64,000 nt of DNA, taken from positions 42,857,277-42,921,276 of the forward strand of contig NC_134569.1 in assembly GCF_050947875.1 (NCBI RefSeq), given 5' to 3'. Made by a program: the position numbers and the translations under genes. Positions within the stretch are counted from its first letter, which is position 1. Each line of letters opens with the position of its first letter. The notes beneath the pieces are model-generated. The model made no database searches. It saw only the letters and a list, made by a program, of their open reading frames with translations, and was not told the DNA's origin. Origin of the DNA: Dermacentor variabilis. Taxonomy: Eukaryota > Arthropoda > Arachnida > Ixodida > Ixodidae. Of the stretch, positions 11,989 to 25,200 are shown piece after piece.

Positions 11989-13315
11989 TTAAAGGGACAC
12001 TAAAGGTTACCAGAAACTCAAGTTAAAGTGGTAGAGCAATGTTCTAGAACGTCTAAGGCGTCAATATAATCGCGAACAGAGCTTTAGTAACCGAGAAATT
12101 GAGGTAAATGCATGACACGATTTGAGACCCCCCAGCGACATTCCGGTACTAGCCCGATGACGAAAGGTCTCCTCATAATTTGTGTTACTAATACTCAAGT
12201 ACTCGTATTAAAAATATCATTTCATTCGATTATAAGCCGGAAAAAATGCTACTTGTCTACGTCTATTCGATTCTAGGAAAAAATAACATTTTGACGTTAC
12301 CCTTCAGTAATATGGGTGTTCGAAAGGTTTCGTTTTCGCTCGACTCTGCGCCGCGCACGCTTTGGAGTTTCAGTAGTTTCGTTATCGCGTCGTGCTGTGA
12401 GGGTTCTGCTCGCGAAACTTTCATTTGGAACAAGCAGCGAGAATGCCACGTCCATGTGATGTCGTGGGAAGCCCTCGTTGCTTTCCCGCTCCGGAGAGCC
12501 GGTGTCGAGGCCGCCGTCGTAGTACGCAACGACGCCGGCAGTGCGAGCCCTCAGAAGCAGGTCGCGCTCGTCGGTGCTCAAATTGCTGAAGTTGAGCCCA
12601 CCATCGCGAGCCAATCTGTCGGTGTCAGGGTTTATTGCGACGAGCGTCGAAGTTAGCGTCATAGAATGAAGTACCAGCTTATGGGCGTCTTGCGCTGGAG
12701 TGTGAGGTATAATAGCGGCGCCTGGTGGCGGTGCGGGAAACGACATCTGGGTCGTGCCAGCTTGGGTCGTATTGAGCCCTGGCTGTGGCGAAGCACGTTT
12801 CTAGGCCGAGTTTTGCGTCGATTCGCACATTTTTATGCCCTGTTGCGAGTGCGAAAAGGCTCGTCGCTTCTCATAGACCACGCCGACCACGCTGCGAGCT
12901 CGCTGCAGCCTATAGTTTAACGAAAACGGACTCTCCGTGTGCCGTGGGACGTAACGTGGGAGGTAATTCGTTTCTCCTTCCGCTAGCCACCACACTCCCG
13001 CTTTCGCTCTGCTGTCGGCTCTGTCTTGGCTCTGTTTCTGGCCGCGCGTTCGCGTTTTGCGCAGAAAAGCCGTAGCGCCGTCTGCGGACGCCGTTCTACT
13101 CACCGATGGCGCAACGTCACTATGAGACCATGATGTCAGTTCTCCTCGATCGGAGGGCGGGCGATTTGAACTGCGCTAGAGGTACGCGGACGCTTCAGAA
13201 CGCATTTTCTCTTAAAATAAGTCTCTCCTTGGCACGAAACAAGCGTTTCGAGGTTTCTGGGATGGTATTTCAACAGTCCACGTTGACTTAATAGTAACCT
13301 TTAGTGTCCCTTTAA
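11989..13315. mobile_element. TTAA-flanked inverted-repeat DNA element, 1.33 kb
   Basis: The left end TTAAAGGGACACTAAAGG, continuing TTACC (11989-12011), is repeated as its exact reverse complement at 13293-13315. Both ends are bounded by TTAA, the target duplication used by piggyBac-type transposons. No piggyBac transposase motif is visible, so this is a non-autonomous derivative. The interior is GC-rich, unlike its ends, with an uninterrupted 149-codon minus-strand frame (12297-12746) of no recognisable family. A related end (AGGGGACGCTAAAGAG) lies just outside at about 11926. Confidence 0.8.
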
Positions 13316-13454
13316 CGTAGTTTTACGCGGTTGAACGCTAAAAGAGAAAACGAGGGCAGAACTTTCTTGACGGCAGTGTTACGTCATCAGTGTGACTTTG
13401 GCGCGGTAACGGTTCTGCAAAAATTGTCTTTCGCTCTGTACACTGCAATGTAGT

Positions 13455-13456
<2 letters not shown>

Positions 13457-13511
<55 letters not shown>
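13457..13511. repeat. TA microsatellite
   Basis: Uninterrupted (AT)n of about 27 units. Confidence 0.97.
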
Positions 13512-13514
<3 letters not shown>

Positions 13515-13861
13515 AAAAAACATCAGAATCCGTGACGTCGCCGGCGAGCTGCTTCGCTAAGTTCTAAGTCTCGACATGTTAATTTTACAACGAAGCCGTT
13601 AAGGGCTACTTTCCCCAGGATTGGGTCCGTGTGCTAACGCAAAACTATCATCATCAGGATTAGCTCCAGCGTCGCGTCATCTTCCACAGCTGGCTCGTTG
13701 GCGCCCTCTTCGGCGCTACCGTGCGAACGCGCTCGGGACAGTGCTCCCGCGTTCGTCGGCGTCATTAATTGTTTAATTAAGGAAACAAAGGCGTAACCAA
13801 CTTTACAGCTAAGCTGTTAAGGGCTAGTCCCCCCCGGATCGTGTCCGTGTGTAGACACAAA

Positions 13862-14010
13862 ACTCCCCACACGTGGGCCGATCCCGAAGATAGTGCAATG
13901 CCAGGCCGACCCCCGGCGGAGGTCAAGCAGGCGTTAAGCACTCCCCATACGTGGGCCGATCCCGAAGCTTGTGCAATGCCGGGCCGACCCGCGGCGAGGG
14001 TGCAGTTCGC
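13862..14010. repeat. 78-bp dimer within a local repeat
   Basis: ACTCCCCACACGTGGGCCGA at 13862 recurs at 13940, followed by (G)TGCAATGCC(A/G)GGCCGACC. An upstream segment (GCCGTTAAGGGCTACT, 13583) recurs at 13815 (GCTGTTAAGGGCTAGT), so the whole 13570-14010 stretch is repeat-derived. Confidence 0.75.
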
Positions 14011-17000
14011 CATTAAAGCGTCCACATGCACAGCTTCGCTGGTCAACCTTCTTCGCGGAGTGGAAGAGCACTGAGTTCTCGCTCTCTTTTCTTTTCTTTT
14101 TTTTTTTTTTATGACGTCGAGGCCGACACAATGAAGAACACAACGACGTCAACGTGTTACCTCGCCAGCTGCAGCTTTGTTAACGCTGGGCTCCGGGTTA
14201 ATCTAGCTCTTTGGTACACGGCTTCCGATCTCTGAGACTACACGTGATGTTAACTGTGGCCTCACTTAAAAAGAGGGGGCACTGGGGACGCATTATTGAT
14301 TGATCACTGTTGGGGATAGTTCTAGCGCGGGTTTATTAGCTAACCGATTGACAGGACTCCGTCCCTCTATTCGAGGCAGGCCCTGGGTGCGTGTGGGTTG
14401 CACTACGGCGTTCGCTTACACTGCTTGCTACGCTTGGTTCGGCCAACTGCTCTCTGTCGTCTGTAGCATAACCTGAGTTCCTGCGCTTCTGCTGTTACCT
14501 TCGTGCCTTCCTGTCCCGCCCGTCCGAGGAACCGCAGCCGTGCAAGGAGTAGTGCGCCGGCTGTCTCCCGCCGCCGCGGTCAGATAGCAAACAGGTGAAA
14601 CCAGTCGACGGCTGCCGGCTGGCTTTCACTGCCGCGATCGAGGAAAACGAACAAAACCGAAGAAGCTAGGGGGGGGGGGGGGGCAGGAATGCCAGCAGCC
14701 GAGCGGGGCGAAGCAGCTCGAAGGCGAGGACTGCGCGTGCGCTGCGCACGCATAGGATTTGGGTCATGTGTTTTCTCCGTTCAACTTGTTCTCTTCCAGA
14801 GCGACTGCGCGGTCTGGCCACGAAGGCAGGGAGAGGATGACTCTGTCCTCCTCCTGCTGGCTACGTAGCGAGCGGCTGCCTTCCTCTGCACGGGAGTGCG
14901 CAGCAGTGCATTGCCGCTTGCAACACGTTGCCTTTCGCCGGCGCTGACCCTGTTTATTTTCTTCCTTTTCTGTTTGTGTGTGTGTGTGCGTTTTTCTTTT
15001 TCTCCATGCCGCCGTATTGATAGGAAGTGTCTGCCGCTGCCATTCGTATAAGGATGAGGGAAGGTAGGGGTGAAGCGAAATGCACGCCCGCTCGCTGTGT
15101 GCCGCCGTCACTGGCCTCGGTCGCGCTCGCGATGTGGATCAGACCAGTCCGGCGGGGCGTACGTACCGCGGCCGCCCGGAGGGGAGGTAGTCCGCTCGCC
15201 TCCGTTGCGCGAGCGCTGCCGAATGCGTGGTAGCGCAAATACGTATGTTGCTATAACGGAGTATACGTGGGCGCTCACACGCAGCGGCAGTTGCGATCCT
15301 TACTTCGGAGGAACAATTAGTTCGAAACGTGTCTTATTGTCCTGTGTACGGGTCTTCGGCCTAACGCTGAAAAAAGGAAGAGCATATGTTTCCGTGTTCA
15401 AGGAAAGAAAGTTGGCTGATATTGCCCGGTCGAACGTGCGGCCTTTGGGAGAGCTCTGCGAGGCTCGGTGATATAGCTAGCAAATTCTTGTGGAGTTAAC
15501 ACGTTTGCTGAGAAATCGAGTGGCAGCAATATTGCCGCGACCCCGTAAATTGCGAGGGACCTATAGGTGTCGATCGGTTGGCCGGCTAGACTTCCCAAGC
15601 TGGGGTCGTCGTCTCCGAAAACGTTTATGTGGCGGAGACGATGTGAATCAACGACATTGGGAAGGGACGATGACTTTGCTTCCCGCGTCAGTTGTACTGA
15701 GAAAGACGATAAGTGTGCGACAAAAAAAAAAATAATGAAACGAAAACGTACGACGAAAGCCGCTTAGTGAACGGTAGGAACATGCAAAAGGTGGCCTGGT
15801 TACGCCTTAGCACGTTTTACCTAGTCCTATATTCTCAGCGTCTAAATACCATAAATGTCTGCATCTAATAAATACGTGGCACTATTTTGTGGTCGCGAGA
15901 AAGGGGCGCTCTGCTGAGGAACCCGCAGATGAACAACCTTTCACATGCGTGCCTGCAGCACCTTGTGTTCCCAAAAGGAACAGTTAAAGCCCGCAAAGAA
16001 GCTTCACGTTTTATTGCATCCTTAAGAGAGTAGTTTGACGGACATGTGGTGAAATACCGCAGTGCCTGCCGGGCGGAGCAGTTGCAGACCTTGATCGCCA
16101 GACTCAGCCAGCCTCTTGCTACAACCCGCTACCATCCACATGACCGAAAAACATTTTAACCCTACATACATCGGTAGGCGAGAACTACGACACGCAATTT
16201 TGAGCAAGCATTGTTCTTGCGAAGGGGACGCATACGAGCGAAGAGATGCCGAAATGAGAGAGAAAAAAAGAATAAAGAGAAAGTCCTATTAGATATGATA
16301 TTTTCGTATAGACCGCCACTTTCTTGCGCTGTTGCGTGGTTCGGTTCCAGCAGCGCTTTCACTCCTTTACTTTAGTTGAAGCGGTTAAACTACGCGGCAT
16401 GTGTCGTGGAACTCGACTTCGCTGCAAGACACTCTTATAGATACAGTTTACAGTATTGTAACATCTGGACGGAGTTGCGATTTCTTGCGGTTTGCTGTCG
16501 CCGCCGCCGCCGCCGCAGCTGTCCGCATACTGCCGCACCACGCGCCAGATGTGCTCCGCGCGGCAGGTCGGATGGGCGTCCGTCCTTGTCTTTTCTATCT
16601 GATTGCGTTGGTTTCGCTGTGTCGGGCGCTTATTGTTGTCTCGCCGGCGAGTGTAGCAGCGGCGGAGAGGCGGCAGCCGCGTCTCCTCCTTTCTCTCCGT
16701 TTACACTCTCCCGTCTGCGCTGCTGAAAACTTGGAAGAATCTCCGACGGCTCCGCGGCTCCTGACCACAATTTTTGTTTTTCTCGTGGACAGCACTCTCA
16801 TGTTGTACAATTCCTTCCTCTCTTTCCGGCGAGCCTTCGCGGAATTCCACCGCGACGTCGTCGCCCTTCATGCGTTGTCTGTGTCTGTTGTAGAGGCGTC
16901 GCCCGCTTTTTCGACCATTGAAATGCGCGTTGCTGACTATTTAAAAAGCGGGCGGCCAGGAAACGGTCTAGCCTGCGCTGGCATCGTTTAAGAAGCTAGA

Positions 17001-17720
17001 CGGCGGGGCCCGATTAGAGACGGCCTTCTACTGTTTATCGCGCTTTAGAGAGCGCATCGTCGCTGACTGTCCAGCGCTGTATACTTTCGTTTTGGCCCTT
17101 CCGCTGTCTGTATCCTGGGCACTAGATATATTTCCGGAAGGCCATTTGTGCCCCAGTTCTTTCTATTGAGCTCCTTCCTGGCCGTGGTCGCCCGAGCATT
17201 TTCATCTGTCTAATGTGCTGGCTCAGCCAGCTAGCTTCCTGCCAATCTTTTAATCCTCGGCGATCGAGAATCGCTTGTGTTCGCTGCTTATCGAAGCCAC
17301 CTAATGCAGTCGTAACAAAGCAATGCATTTGCGCCTAAAAGCCATATATAGTTTAAATTCCCTGGTGTTCTTTGTCGTGTGCCAGCTTTGGGGAGTATCG
17401 ATAGTTACGCTGTGATACGTCGTTATTCAGTGTCCTTTCTTCTATATAACCAGACACGCACACCGCCCTAATTTCGTGGAGAGGTGGGTGAGCGCCTATC
17501 ATGCTTCTTGATTGAATATGTACTCGGTACCCAAGAATGTAAGCATACGCATATGAGAGGCCGTTGGTTTGTTTGAATAGTGTTTGCAACGTTTAGGCCA
17601 AAACCTATTGTCTGGATTGGTTGTGCGTAAACTAAAAAAAAAAAGAAATACGTAAAACACATTTGTGATCTTCGCTCCCGTTCTCTGCAGCTTTTTCTTG
17701 GCCGATTATGCTCCATTATA
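14011..17720. other. GC-rich non-coding stretch
   Basis: Contains a G-run (14669-14682), a GCC repeat (16500-16516) and a 196-codon plus ORF (16401-16991) with an Ala run encoded by the GCC repeat. No family match is visible. Confidence 0.5.
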
Positions 17721-18060
17721 CAAGGTCTGTCTGAAAAGTACGCGGCCTCGCTTATTTTTTAGGGAACGGTGGCTTGGGCGCATGTTCCCCAAACTAGCTG
17801 TGCGATGTGGGAGGAGGGCCCGTGGTGCCTTTAGCCTGCAGGTGGCGTGTTCTTGAGTTGCGTGTGCGGTTGTGTATAGGCTCCGTACAGTCGAGATTGC
17901 GGCTACTCTGGCGTCACCTGCCGCAGCGATGCGACAGTACTGGGAAGGTAGCTCGGCCGGCTCTACGCGTATTGGCGGCGAGGAGTTACGGAGTCGCCAT
18001 CTATCGGAAGCGGCTCGCTGGCGTAGTATGAGTGATCACGCGGCGCGCTCCTCATAGGTT
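17721..18060 (+). mobile_element. mariner-like terminus, truncated
   Basis: After a TA dinucleotide the sequence CAAGGTCTGTCTGAAAAGTA closely resembles mariner-type terminal repeats (GGTCTGTC(C/T)(A/G)AAAAGTA). About 300 bp of GC-rich DNA follows without a transposase frame, and no matching inverted end was found downstream. The right boundary given is only where the GC-rich stretch fades. Confidence 0.5.
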
Positions 18061-18983
18061 TTGCTATCAGCGCTCACTGAAAACACCACGCGCGAGCTCT
18101 CCCGGACGTTACTGTAAGTACTTTCGAAACGAGAGAAGTTTTTTACTGTCTAAATAATAATCTTGGGCAAACTGAAAGCACAGAATCGTTTACAGACGCT
18201 ATCTCTTTACCGAATACGTACAGTGAACGCCACTGCGCGCGGTCGCCGCGATGGAGTCCTTCGAACCGGCTTCTTGCGTGAAAGGTAGCCAAACGCTGAG
18301 AGTAAACTATGTGAAATATGTTGTTAGAGTGGGCTGTCTGTATAACCAAATGGGGCATAACAGAATGAAGCCTCAATGCAGCGATCGCACGGGTTCGCAG
18401 CGACCGACTGCGCGTCTGCATGCATGTCCGCGAACAATGTTTTGCTTTCGCTGTGAGCGCGTTTTCGCACTGTGCCATGAGCTTTAGGCCGCAGAATATG
18501 AGCATTTGACAGTATACAAGTAACCATTCTTGCGTGGGTGCTATCAGAGCTGTTCAAAATAATTTCATTGTAGAGACTTCGACGCCTACGGTGTTGCGTA
18601 CTCCAGGGTAGCGTACCGTACTGCTGCCGAGAAGTAGCGACGCCTGCCTAACGAAGCTCGACCGACATTACTTATTGGGTAGCATGGCGTTGTCGGCGGG
18701 CTGCAGGCATCAGGTAGATCATGGCGACCAAGCAGGGGCGAGACGATTTGCTAGTGCGAAGCTTGCACTGTTTATTCAGAGGTAGTTGAAAGAAAATAAG
18801 GAAAGCATGAAGTCTCAAGTAAGAAGTATATCAAAGTACATTTCGGAGCCCCTTAAATAGCTCTCTACAAGTGTGGGCGGGATCTTGCTTCCATCGATGA
18901 CACGTGACAGACACGGAGAGAGGGCCCCTCCTCCTGCAATACCAAGCATGGGGAGGAGAGGTCGATCCTCTCATCGACGAATC

Positions 18984-19205
18984 CGGGGAGAAGGTCGGGT
19001 GAATGACCCCTCCGGTGACGTGGGCTCCGGTTCAGAGAAGGTTGGGTGAATGACCCCTTCGGTGCACGTGGGCTCCGGTTCAGAGAAGGTCTGGTGAATG
19101 ACCCCTCCGGTGCACGTGGGCTCCGGTTCAGAGAAGGTCGGGTGAATGACCCCTCCTGTGCACGTGGGCTCCGGTTCAGAGAAGGTCGGGTGAATGACCT
19201 CTCCG
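18984..19205 (+). repeat. 48-bp tandem repeat, about 4.5 copies
   Basis: Units start at about 19029, 19077, 19125 and 19173 (GGTTCAGAGAAGGTCGGGTG ... CACGTGGGCTCC), with partial copies outside. As 48 is a multiple of three, both strands show open 16-residue repeats, which explains the 114-codon minus and 79-codon plus ORFs. No gene is implied. Confidence 0.9.
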
Positions 19206-21612
19206 CCACGTGGTGTCAGACGCCAACCCTAACAACGGGGACTGTGATGTGCCGTCGCGACGATTCAATCTTTTTTTTCGTCTAAATTCTTGGACGTTTC
19301 CATATTATTTCTCGAGTTGCGTCGCACTGTATGTTTATCGGTGTTCTCAGCGTGCGATTCCCGCTGCTTCTTTTTTGTAATCCAGTGCATTAATTCATAA
19401 CACGTGCAAACATGACCATGTGCCATGCCTTTTTTTTAATGTGCGTCTTACCGCTCCCTTTCCATTCCAGTGAACTTGCCAGTATCTATAGCATCGACAG
19501 TTTCATATACCAAACCGTCATGACATTAGTCGGGCAGCGGACTCGGACGAGCGTCTCAGCGCGCGTTTTCCGAACATCGCAGACCCGGCGCCGTAGCGGA
19601 AATCTTCCTCGCGTCTGTACTTGCTGCATACCCGAGTTGTAGCCGATGACTGTTTGCCGGTATTATGTTTCCTGAGCCAACCTTCACGCAGCTTCTTGTC
19701 CTGCGGCTACGTGTGAATAAGGCTGACACCGGGCTCCGTTGCGTATACGTCCGGCACTGCGGCACCGAGCAGTAGCCTACCATGTTGCGCGCCTTCAAAG
19801 GCAGCCACTACCTATTCTAGTGCTTTCAAGCGTTGTAAAGGAGACACTCGAAGCGGGAAAATCTCGCCACTATATGAAGACCGCAGCGTACGAGGGAATT
19901 TAAACTCTCGTTTTCAGCTCGCTTCGGCGCTCTCGAAGCAGCCCACGCGGCCGCTATGTCCACGTGATCCATAATAGCACGTCACGCCGACGGTGGCGCC
20001 AGCTTTTCCAGTGGTGGAGCTCGAGGCCAGTTGCTTCAGGCGCGCTGCACTTCGTAGCGGCCACTGTTGGGGCCGTTTTGCTATGATAATTAGCCCTCCC
20101 CCCGCTTTTTTTTTTTTTTTTTGGATACGTTTTGCGACAGTTCAAGAGCCTACGCTTCATGGAAAAGCGTCGAAATTACAGAGGTCCGAAAAGGAACAAG
20201 TAGAACTGGCGATACTGCTGCGTAAAACTCACAGCCACGAAGGCCAGCCCGGGTTAAATTGGTTCATGTTTCCTGGCAGGCCTTACGAACTAGAACGGCG
20301 AAAGAAATGGATCGCAGCTGTGAAGGTAGTTAAATGAGTCAGCTTCTGTCATCATATTTGTCAGAAGGGTTTGTTTTGTAAATCGTGCTACAGACACGTG
20401 CGCGTTTCGCAGCTTGCGCGACGCCAGCAGTCATGGCCGGGTCAGCTGCTCAACATTTAAAGTACATTTGTCATGACTGTGCTGATTTGACGACTGCTGT
20501 TGGCTGTGCCTTAGCATTTGGTATGATCAGGATAACACTGGCGTGTGTGATGAGGAATATTTTATGCCGAGGAAGCTTATTTTATGCTGGCGAGCGTTAA
20601 TTCATAGACGATACTCGTTTCGGCTGCTGGCGTCAGAGCCGCAGTTTCACATGGTGGGATTTTTCTTGCGACTTTACGTTTGCGATATCGCCTTGCAAAA
20701 GCAAAGCGCATATGCAAGAAATGAATTCGCAAGCAAAATCAGACCTTGTTAAAAGTGCATAATGAACCTCGATCATTATACATGATGAAAAACGAACATT
20801 CGCGTCATATAAGTTCTGATCTCGTGGTTAACAAATCTAATTTTTCAGCTGCAGATGGCTCGGAATGGGTCCCAAACGAATCAACCAGGATATACTCTAA
20901 TCATTTCGTCAGCCTACGATCGCGATTGTGAAACTCGAACTACTCGATGCGCGGACTGCGATCGACTGAATGCGTATCGAGCAAAATCGCGATCCAGTGT
21001 GACCGTGCAGCTGTAACCAGTCCACATCGAACTGTATGGCGATCTAAGGTAACAGTGTGACATGGGCATCAAATGATAGGCCGTGGTTTACAACGCGCCG
21101 GAGCGCAATGAGGCATGCATCGCCAACAGCGAGGTGTCGATTAAAAATTAGTCAACCTATTAGAAGCGCAACGTTTTCAGAGTGCCAATTTAGTGACTTC
21201 AATGTTAGTGTCACAGTAGGCTTTGCTAACGTGCAAGATAAACTCGCAAAGTTGTTTTCCCTGCAAAGAACGTCACTTGGCGTGAACGTCCAGGCCGGCC
21301 ACTTCTTTCATGGAGAGAACGTGAAATAGCGTACAGCTTTTCTCCGCTGGTTAACGCAGCAGTATGAAATTGTGCTCTTATTCCTTTAATATGCCTAAAC
21401 CCGCAAAAAGTATTTGCGACATCACCAAGGACCACGCTTGCACCTTCATGTACACAAAAAACGGCGAATCGTGGATATACGTGCGGTGTTCGGCGATATG
21501 TGCACGTAGTTTAAATTTCGCGCTCTTTCCACCTTCCCAGTGTCGCGCTGCTCGCCACAGGCGGCGCTGAGCAGCGCGGCAGAAGCTTACCAGCAAGTAT
21601 GCAGCCTGTAGG

Positions 21613-22017
21613 GTGAGCAACACAGCAACAAATAACGTCAAGCGGAAAGTCGGAGAGGCTGAAATAATCTCATGGGTGGCGGCAATGGAAAAGAAACCTG
21701 GCATTAGTAACTACTTAAGAGGAAAAAACGAAATCAGGAAAGAAACAATTTATGATAACTCAAAGGGGAGCTCATTACTTTTCGAAGCGAAATCAGGATG
21801 CCTTAGAACACGCACCTATAAAGCGAGATATAAGCAGGAAGAAGAAGCATGTGCTTGCTGCGGTAAAGCTAGGGAAACGATGGAGAGTGTTTTATTAAAA
21901 TGTGAAGACATCTGCCCAGCGGTCGACTTAGGCAACACTGGCCTCCTTGAAGCCCTTGGGTTCAGCGAGAGCAGGGAAAAAGTAAACATGTCCGCAATAC
22001 AGATTATTAAGAGGTGA
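21613..22017 (+). pseudogene. LINE ORF2 C-terminal segment with zinc knuckle
   Basis: This 134-codon open segment reads WVAAMEKKPGISNYLRGKNE, then YDNSKGSSLLFEAKSGCLRT, then CACCGKARETMESVLLKCED. It ends in a C-x2-C-x7-(M for H)-x-x-x-x-x-C pattern like the tail of tick LINE ORF2 proteins. Compared with the copy at 49167-49718, the zinc-knuckle His is not conserved. It follows the reverse transcriptase, which is missing. The residues just after the stop (LEDWW) match the end of the other copy, so the stop at 22015-22017 is probably a mutation. Confidence 0.75.
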
Positions 22018-22276
22018 TTGGAAGATTGATGGAAGTAGGGAAACGACAAAAAACGGAGACGTACAAAAGCAAAGTTCACAATAGGGGGTCAGAAAATTTG
22101 GTTGTGGGAGTTCATCGTGTTTTTTTTTCTTTATTTAACCTAGGTAGGGCATTAGGCAGTATAATAGTATAATCCAACGTTACTAGAATTTAAGAGCGTT
22201 GGTATAATCTTGGTGGCGCGACCCACCGCCCCGTTCCAAAGGGGACGCTCATAACATCCATCCATCCATCCATCCG
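21613..22276 (+). mobile_element. 5'-truncated LINE (non-LTR retrotransposon), ATCC-tailed
   Basis: Only the 3' end is present: a C-terminal ORF segment (to 22017), a 3' UTR, the conserved block CCCCGTTCCAAAGGGGACGC (22232-22251) and a tail of ATCC repeats (22257-22275). The same 3' UTR block and tail occur on the minus strand at 49008 and partly at 41733, which fixes the 3' boundary of the family. Truncation at the 5' side is the usual result of target-primed reverse transcription. Confidence 0.85.
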
Positions 22277-25200
22277 CTGCTGCTCAGTGGCGCCGCCTGT
22301 TCACTGGATGGAGCAGTCGTTTTGAGTACTGTCGTCTCTTGCCAGCGCGATTTCGAGTGAGCGAAAGGGACAGAGCCAATTTAACAAAGACACTGCATAA
22401 ATGTATGTGCAAATCTTGATAATAGCCAAGCAGAAGCAATTCAGAATATCCGAACAGCGTTTGTGATGACGGTACGTTTATGAAGCCCTGCTCAGGCAGG
22501 GCAATTGCACCAGGATAGCAGCCTCGTTCGTGCGGCTCAAATGATTCTTTTATTTTGGCGCGGCACAGTGTTTCAATGGTTCGGTCGACTCCTTATAGCC
22601 ACTGCGCGCGACTTCTGGCTATTCACAAAAATCTAAAGGCACCTGAAAGTGGCGAATTTTCGAAACCTAGAGGACATGAAGTGAAACGCCACGGCTGCCC
22701 TATAGCAGCACCTCCCGTGGAAGGGTTCCAGGACTGTTTCGAGAAGTGGAAAGAGCGTGGGACTCGGTGTGTGGAAGCAGGAGGGAACTGGGGTACACTG
22801 AACGGGATTAGGACGGCGAAAACATCAGGCGACGCTTCGATTTTGTCAGGAGCGCGGTCGGATACGTTTCACACAGGCCTTGTATACATATAACTGAACG
22901 CTCACAAAAGTATAAGGTGAAAAAAAAAAAAGCAATATCGTTCCAACTTTTTTTCTTTCTTTTTGGTGCTTAGCGTTGCATATGTAGATTCAGATTGGGG
23001 AAATATCGCCGCTCTCTGTTCATGCTGCGTTGGCTCTTTGAATAAGTGTGAATGCTAATCATGGCGGCGATGACCGTCACGAAAACAGGCATTCAAGTAC
23101 AGGTTCTCAAGTCGACGCAGTATATTCGAATAATATGTATAACCCAGGACGACGCATGAGAGGCACGCACGATCGTCGTTTGAATTTGTCCGGTGCGACG
23201 GTGAAATGAGGCATCTCGAGCCTCATTTCCTCGTATTTAAAATATACATTGCAAAATATACAAAAATATACAATTAACCGGTGGGTGTTATTTTATATGC
23301 GCAGGTTCTTTTGGTCCGGATGGTCATACTTCAGCGCGCTCCATTTCTCCCTTCGATATTATCCTCATTTCTGAGTATGGTTGCATGGATTCTCGCATCG
23401 CGCGTTGAAGGTTCTGCTAGTGTTTTACTTCGCGGAAGTATGACGAAGCTTGCTGTAATCCGGGGCTGCGGTCTCATCCGTATCCCGCGCAACACGCACG
23501 GTTCGCGCGAGCAAAAAAGCGCCTCGTCGCGCTTCAGTGATGTGGAGGCAATCTGTCTCTCCCCACGCTGTATCCCGGCGCCTTGTTGCGTGTTTGGCAC
23601 GTGGACGGCCCTTATAATCGGCGGCCATCGCGTGGCCGAACCGGGGAGGGGGGGGGGGGGGGGGAGTCTGCGTTCTCGCAGCACGTACTTCTCGCCCTTC
23701 ATTCGTTGTCCGCCATTCTCGTCCAATTTCCGATCGCGGTCGCCACCTGTTCCTCGCTCGCCTCGCGTGTGCGGGGCTGTCACGAGAATGACGCCATAAC
23801 GGTCGACGTTGCGCTCCGTTGGCGGCGCCCCGTGTTCGTGGCGTTGCGCGGACGTCCGTGCGCGCGCCTTCCGCGCCGGAAGCGGGAGAGCGCGCACGAC
23901 ACGAGGCCCTGATGGCTATCCGATCGGGGAGCGCTGTTGTCGGCAGCCGCGACGTCATCGCCGGACGCGGAACGCGTATTTGGTCACGGCGATTAAAAGG
24001 CGCGTTTCTTACGCGCCTCTCAGTAGTGACTTCTCGTAATCCCGGACGAAACGCGTTCCACGCGCTTGCCGCTCTCAAGTGGCAACCACACGCGACGCAA
24101 TTCAGCCTCCAATTTCGGCGCGGGCGTCGTATACATATGGAGTGAAAGAGAGGAGCCCACACCGAGCCCCACATTCGGCGTCGTTCCGCGTTGCGCAGAA
24201 ACTTGAGCGACAGCTTGCGTGGTTTCACGGAATCAGTGTTTCGATTGGTCTCTGTACTTGGTCAGAACCAACAACATGCTCTGATTAGTCGTTTATAGCC
24301 GTGGAGTCTCCAAGCGGCTTGGAATCCGTGGTCGCAGTAGCGAAAGCTGTGTGGCTTGCTCAGCCTATAGATGTGATATGGTCGGTGCCAGATTGGGAAG
24401 GCGTGTGCGCACCGGCCGAGTGGCGTAATGTTCAGGGTCTGATGCGGTGTTACCAAGGCAGTTGCGATGTCACCAAGTGCGGGCATATATGTCCACAAGT
24501 AAAGCACTTTTCGGATAGTATTTCGTTCCTTATGGACGTTGTTTATTTGGTACTGCAGCATTTGTAGTACGGTAGAATGGGACTTATTTTACTTCGTATT
24601 TATTGACGTGGCATTGTTTGACGTGGCATTGTTTGTGCGGCGGTGCAGCGCCAAGGTGCTCGTCTGGGAAACAGGGCATCGTTCATCCCTATTCTGGACG
24701 TACGCTGATGATCTCGCTCTGATTAAACGGGTATGAGGTGCTTACCTCTTCAAGACGCGCTAATGATCTTACGAGCACTTTATACAGGGAAATGTCGCGC
24801 ATATAGGACGGCTACACTTCTTGCGGGTGTTGCCTTGGCGATTCTATAAAGGCTTGCTTGATGAAGTGTCAGCCTTGATTGTCTTGGTTTCTTTGTCTTT
24901 CTTTTACTCACCGCGTATTTCCTGCTACGATTTGGGCGTTCGCGCTGTCACGGAGGCACTCTTTTGTCTGTCTTTCTCGTTTGTAGCTTCTGCTCATTCC
25001 TCGTTCTTGACTCTTTGATTGCCAGTAGCTCTCAAGCGACGTTTTCTTGTTCTTCTGCGCCTCTGTTTTCCGCCTTTTCTTCGAATATGTTGTTTCACGG
25101 AACGTTTCCGATGTGAACAAGTACTGTGCATTTCCTTTCTTGTACGAAGTGCATTTGCCTTGTGTAGAAGCAGTGGCGATTTCATGTCCGTGATGGTGGT

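Noticed and set aside
16401..16991. 196-codon plus ORF with hydrophobic segments
   Set aside because: Its Ala run comes from a GCC repeat, and no homologous family or start context was seen.
4068..19205. CRISPR-like arrays of repeats
   Set aside because: The repeats are contiguous minisatellites without unique spacers, in a eukaryotic context with no cas genes.
18865..19285. Repeat protein with 16-residue units
   Set aside because: It is an in-frame by-product of the 48-bp DNA tandem repeat, open on both strands.
23425..24228. 267-codon minus ORF, the longest in the window
   Set aside because: Arg/Ala/Pro-rich in a CpG-rich block, overlapped by ORFs on the other strand, no domain and no splice context; GC-rich DNA has few stops.
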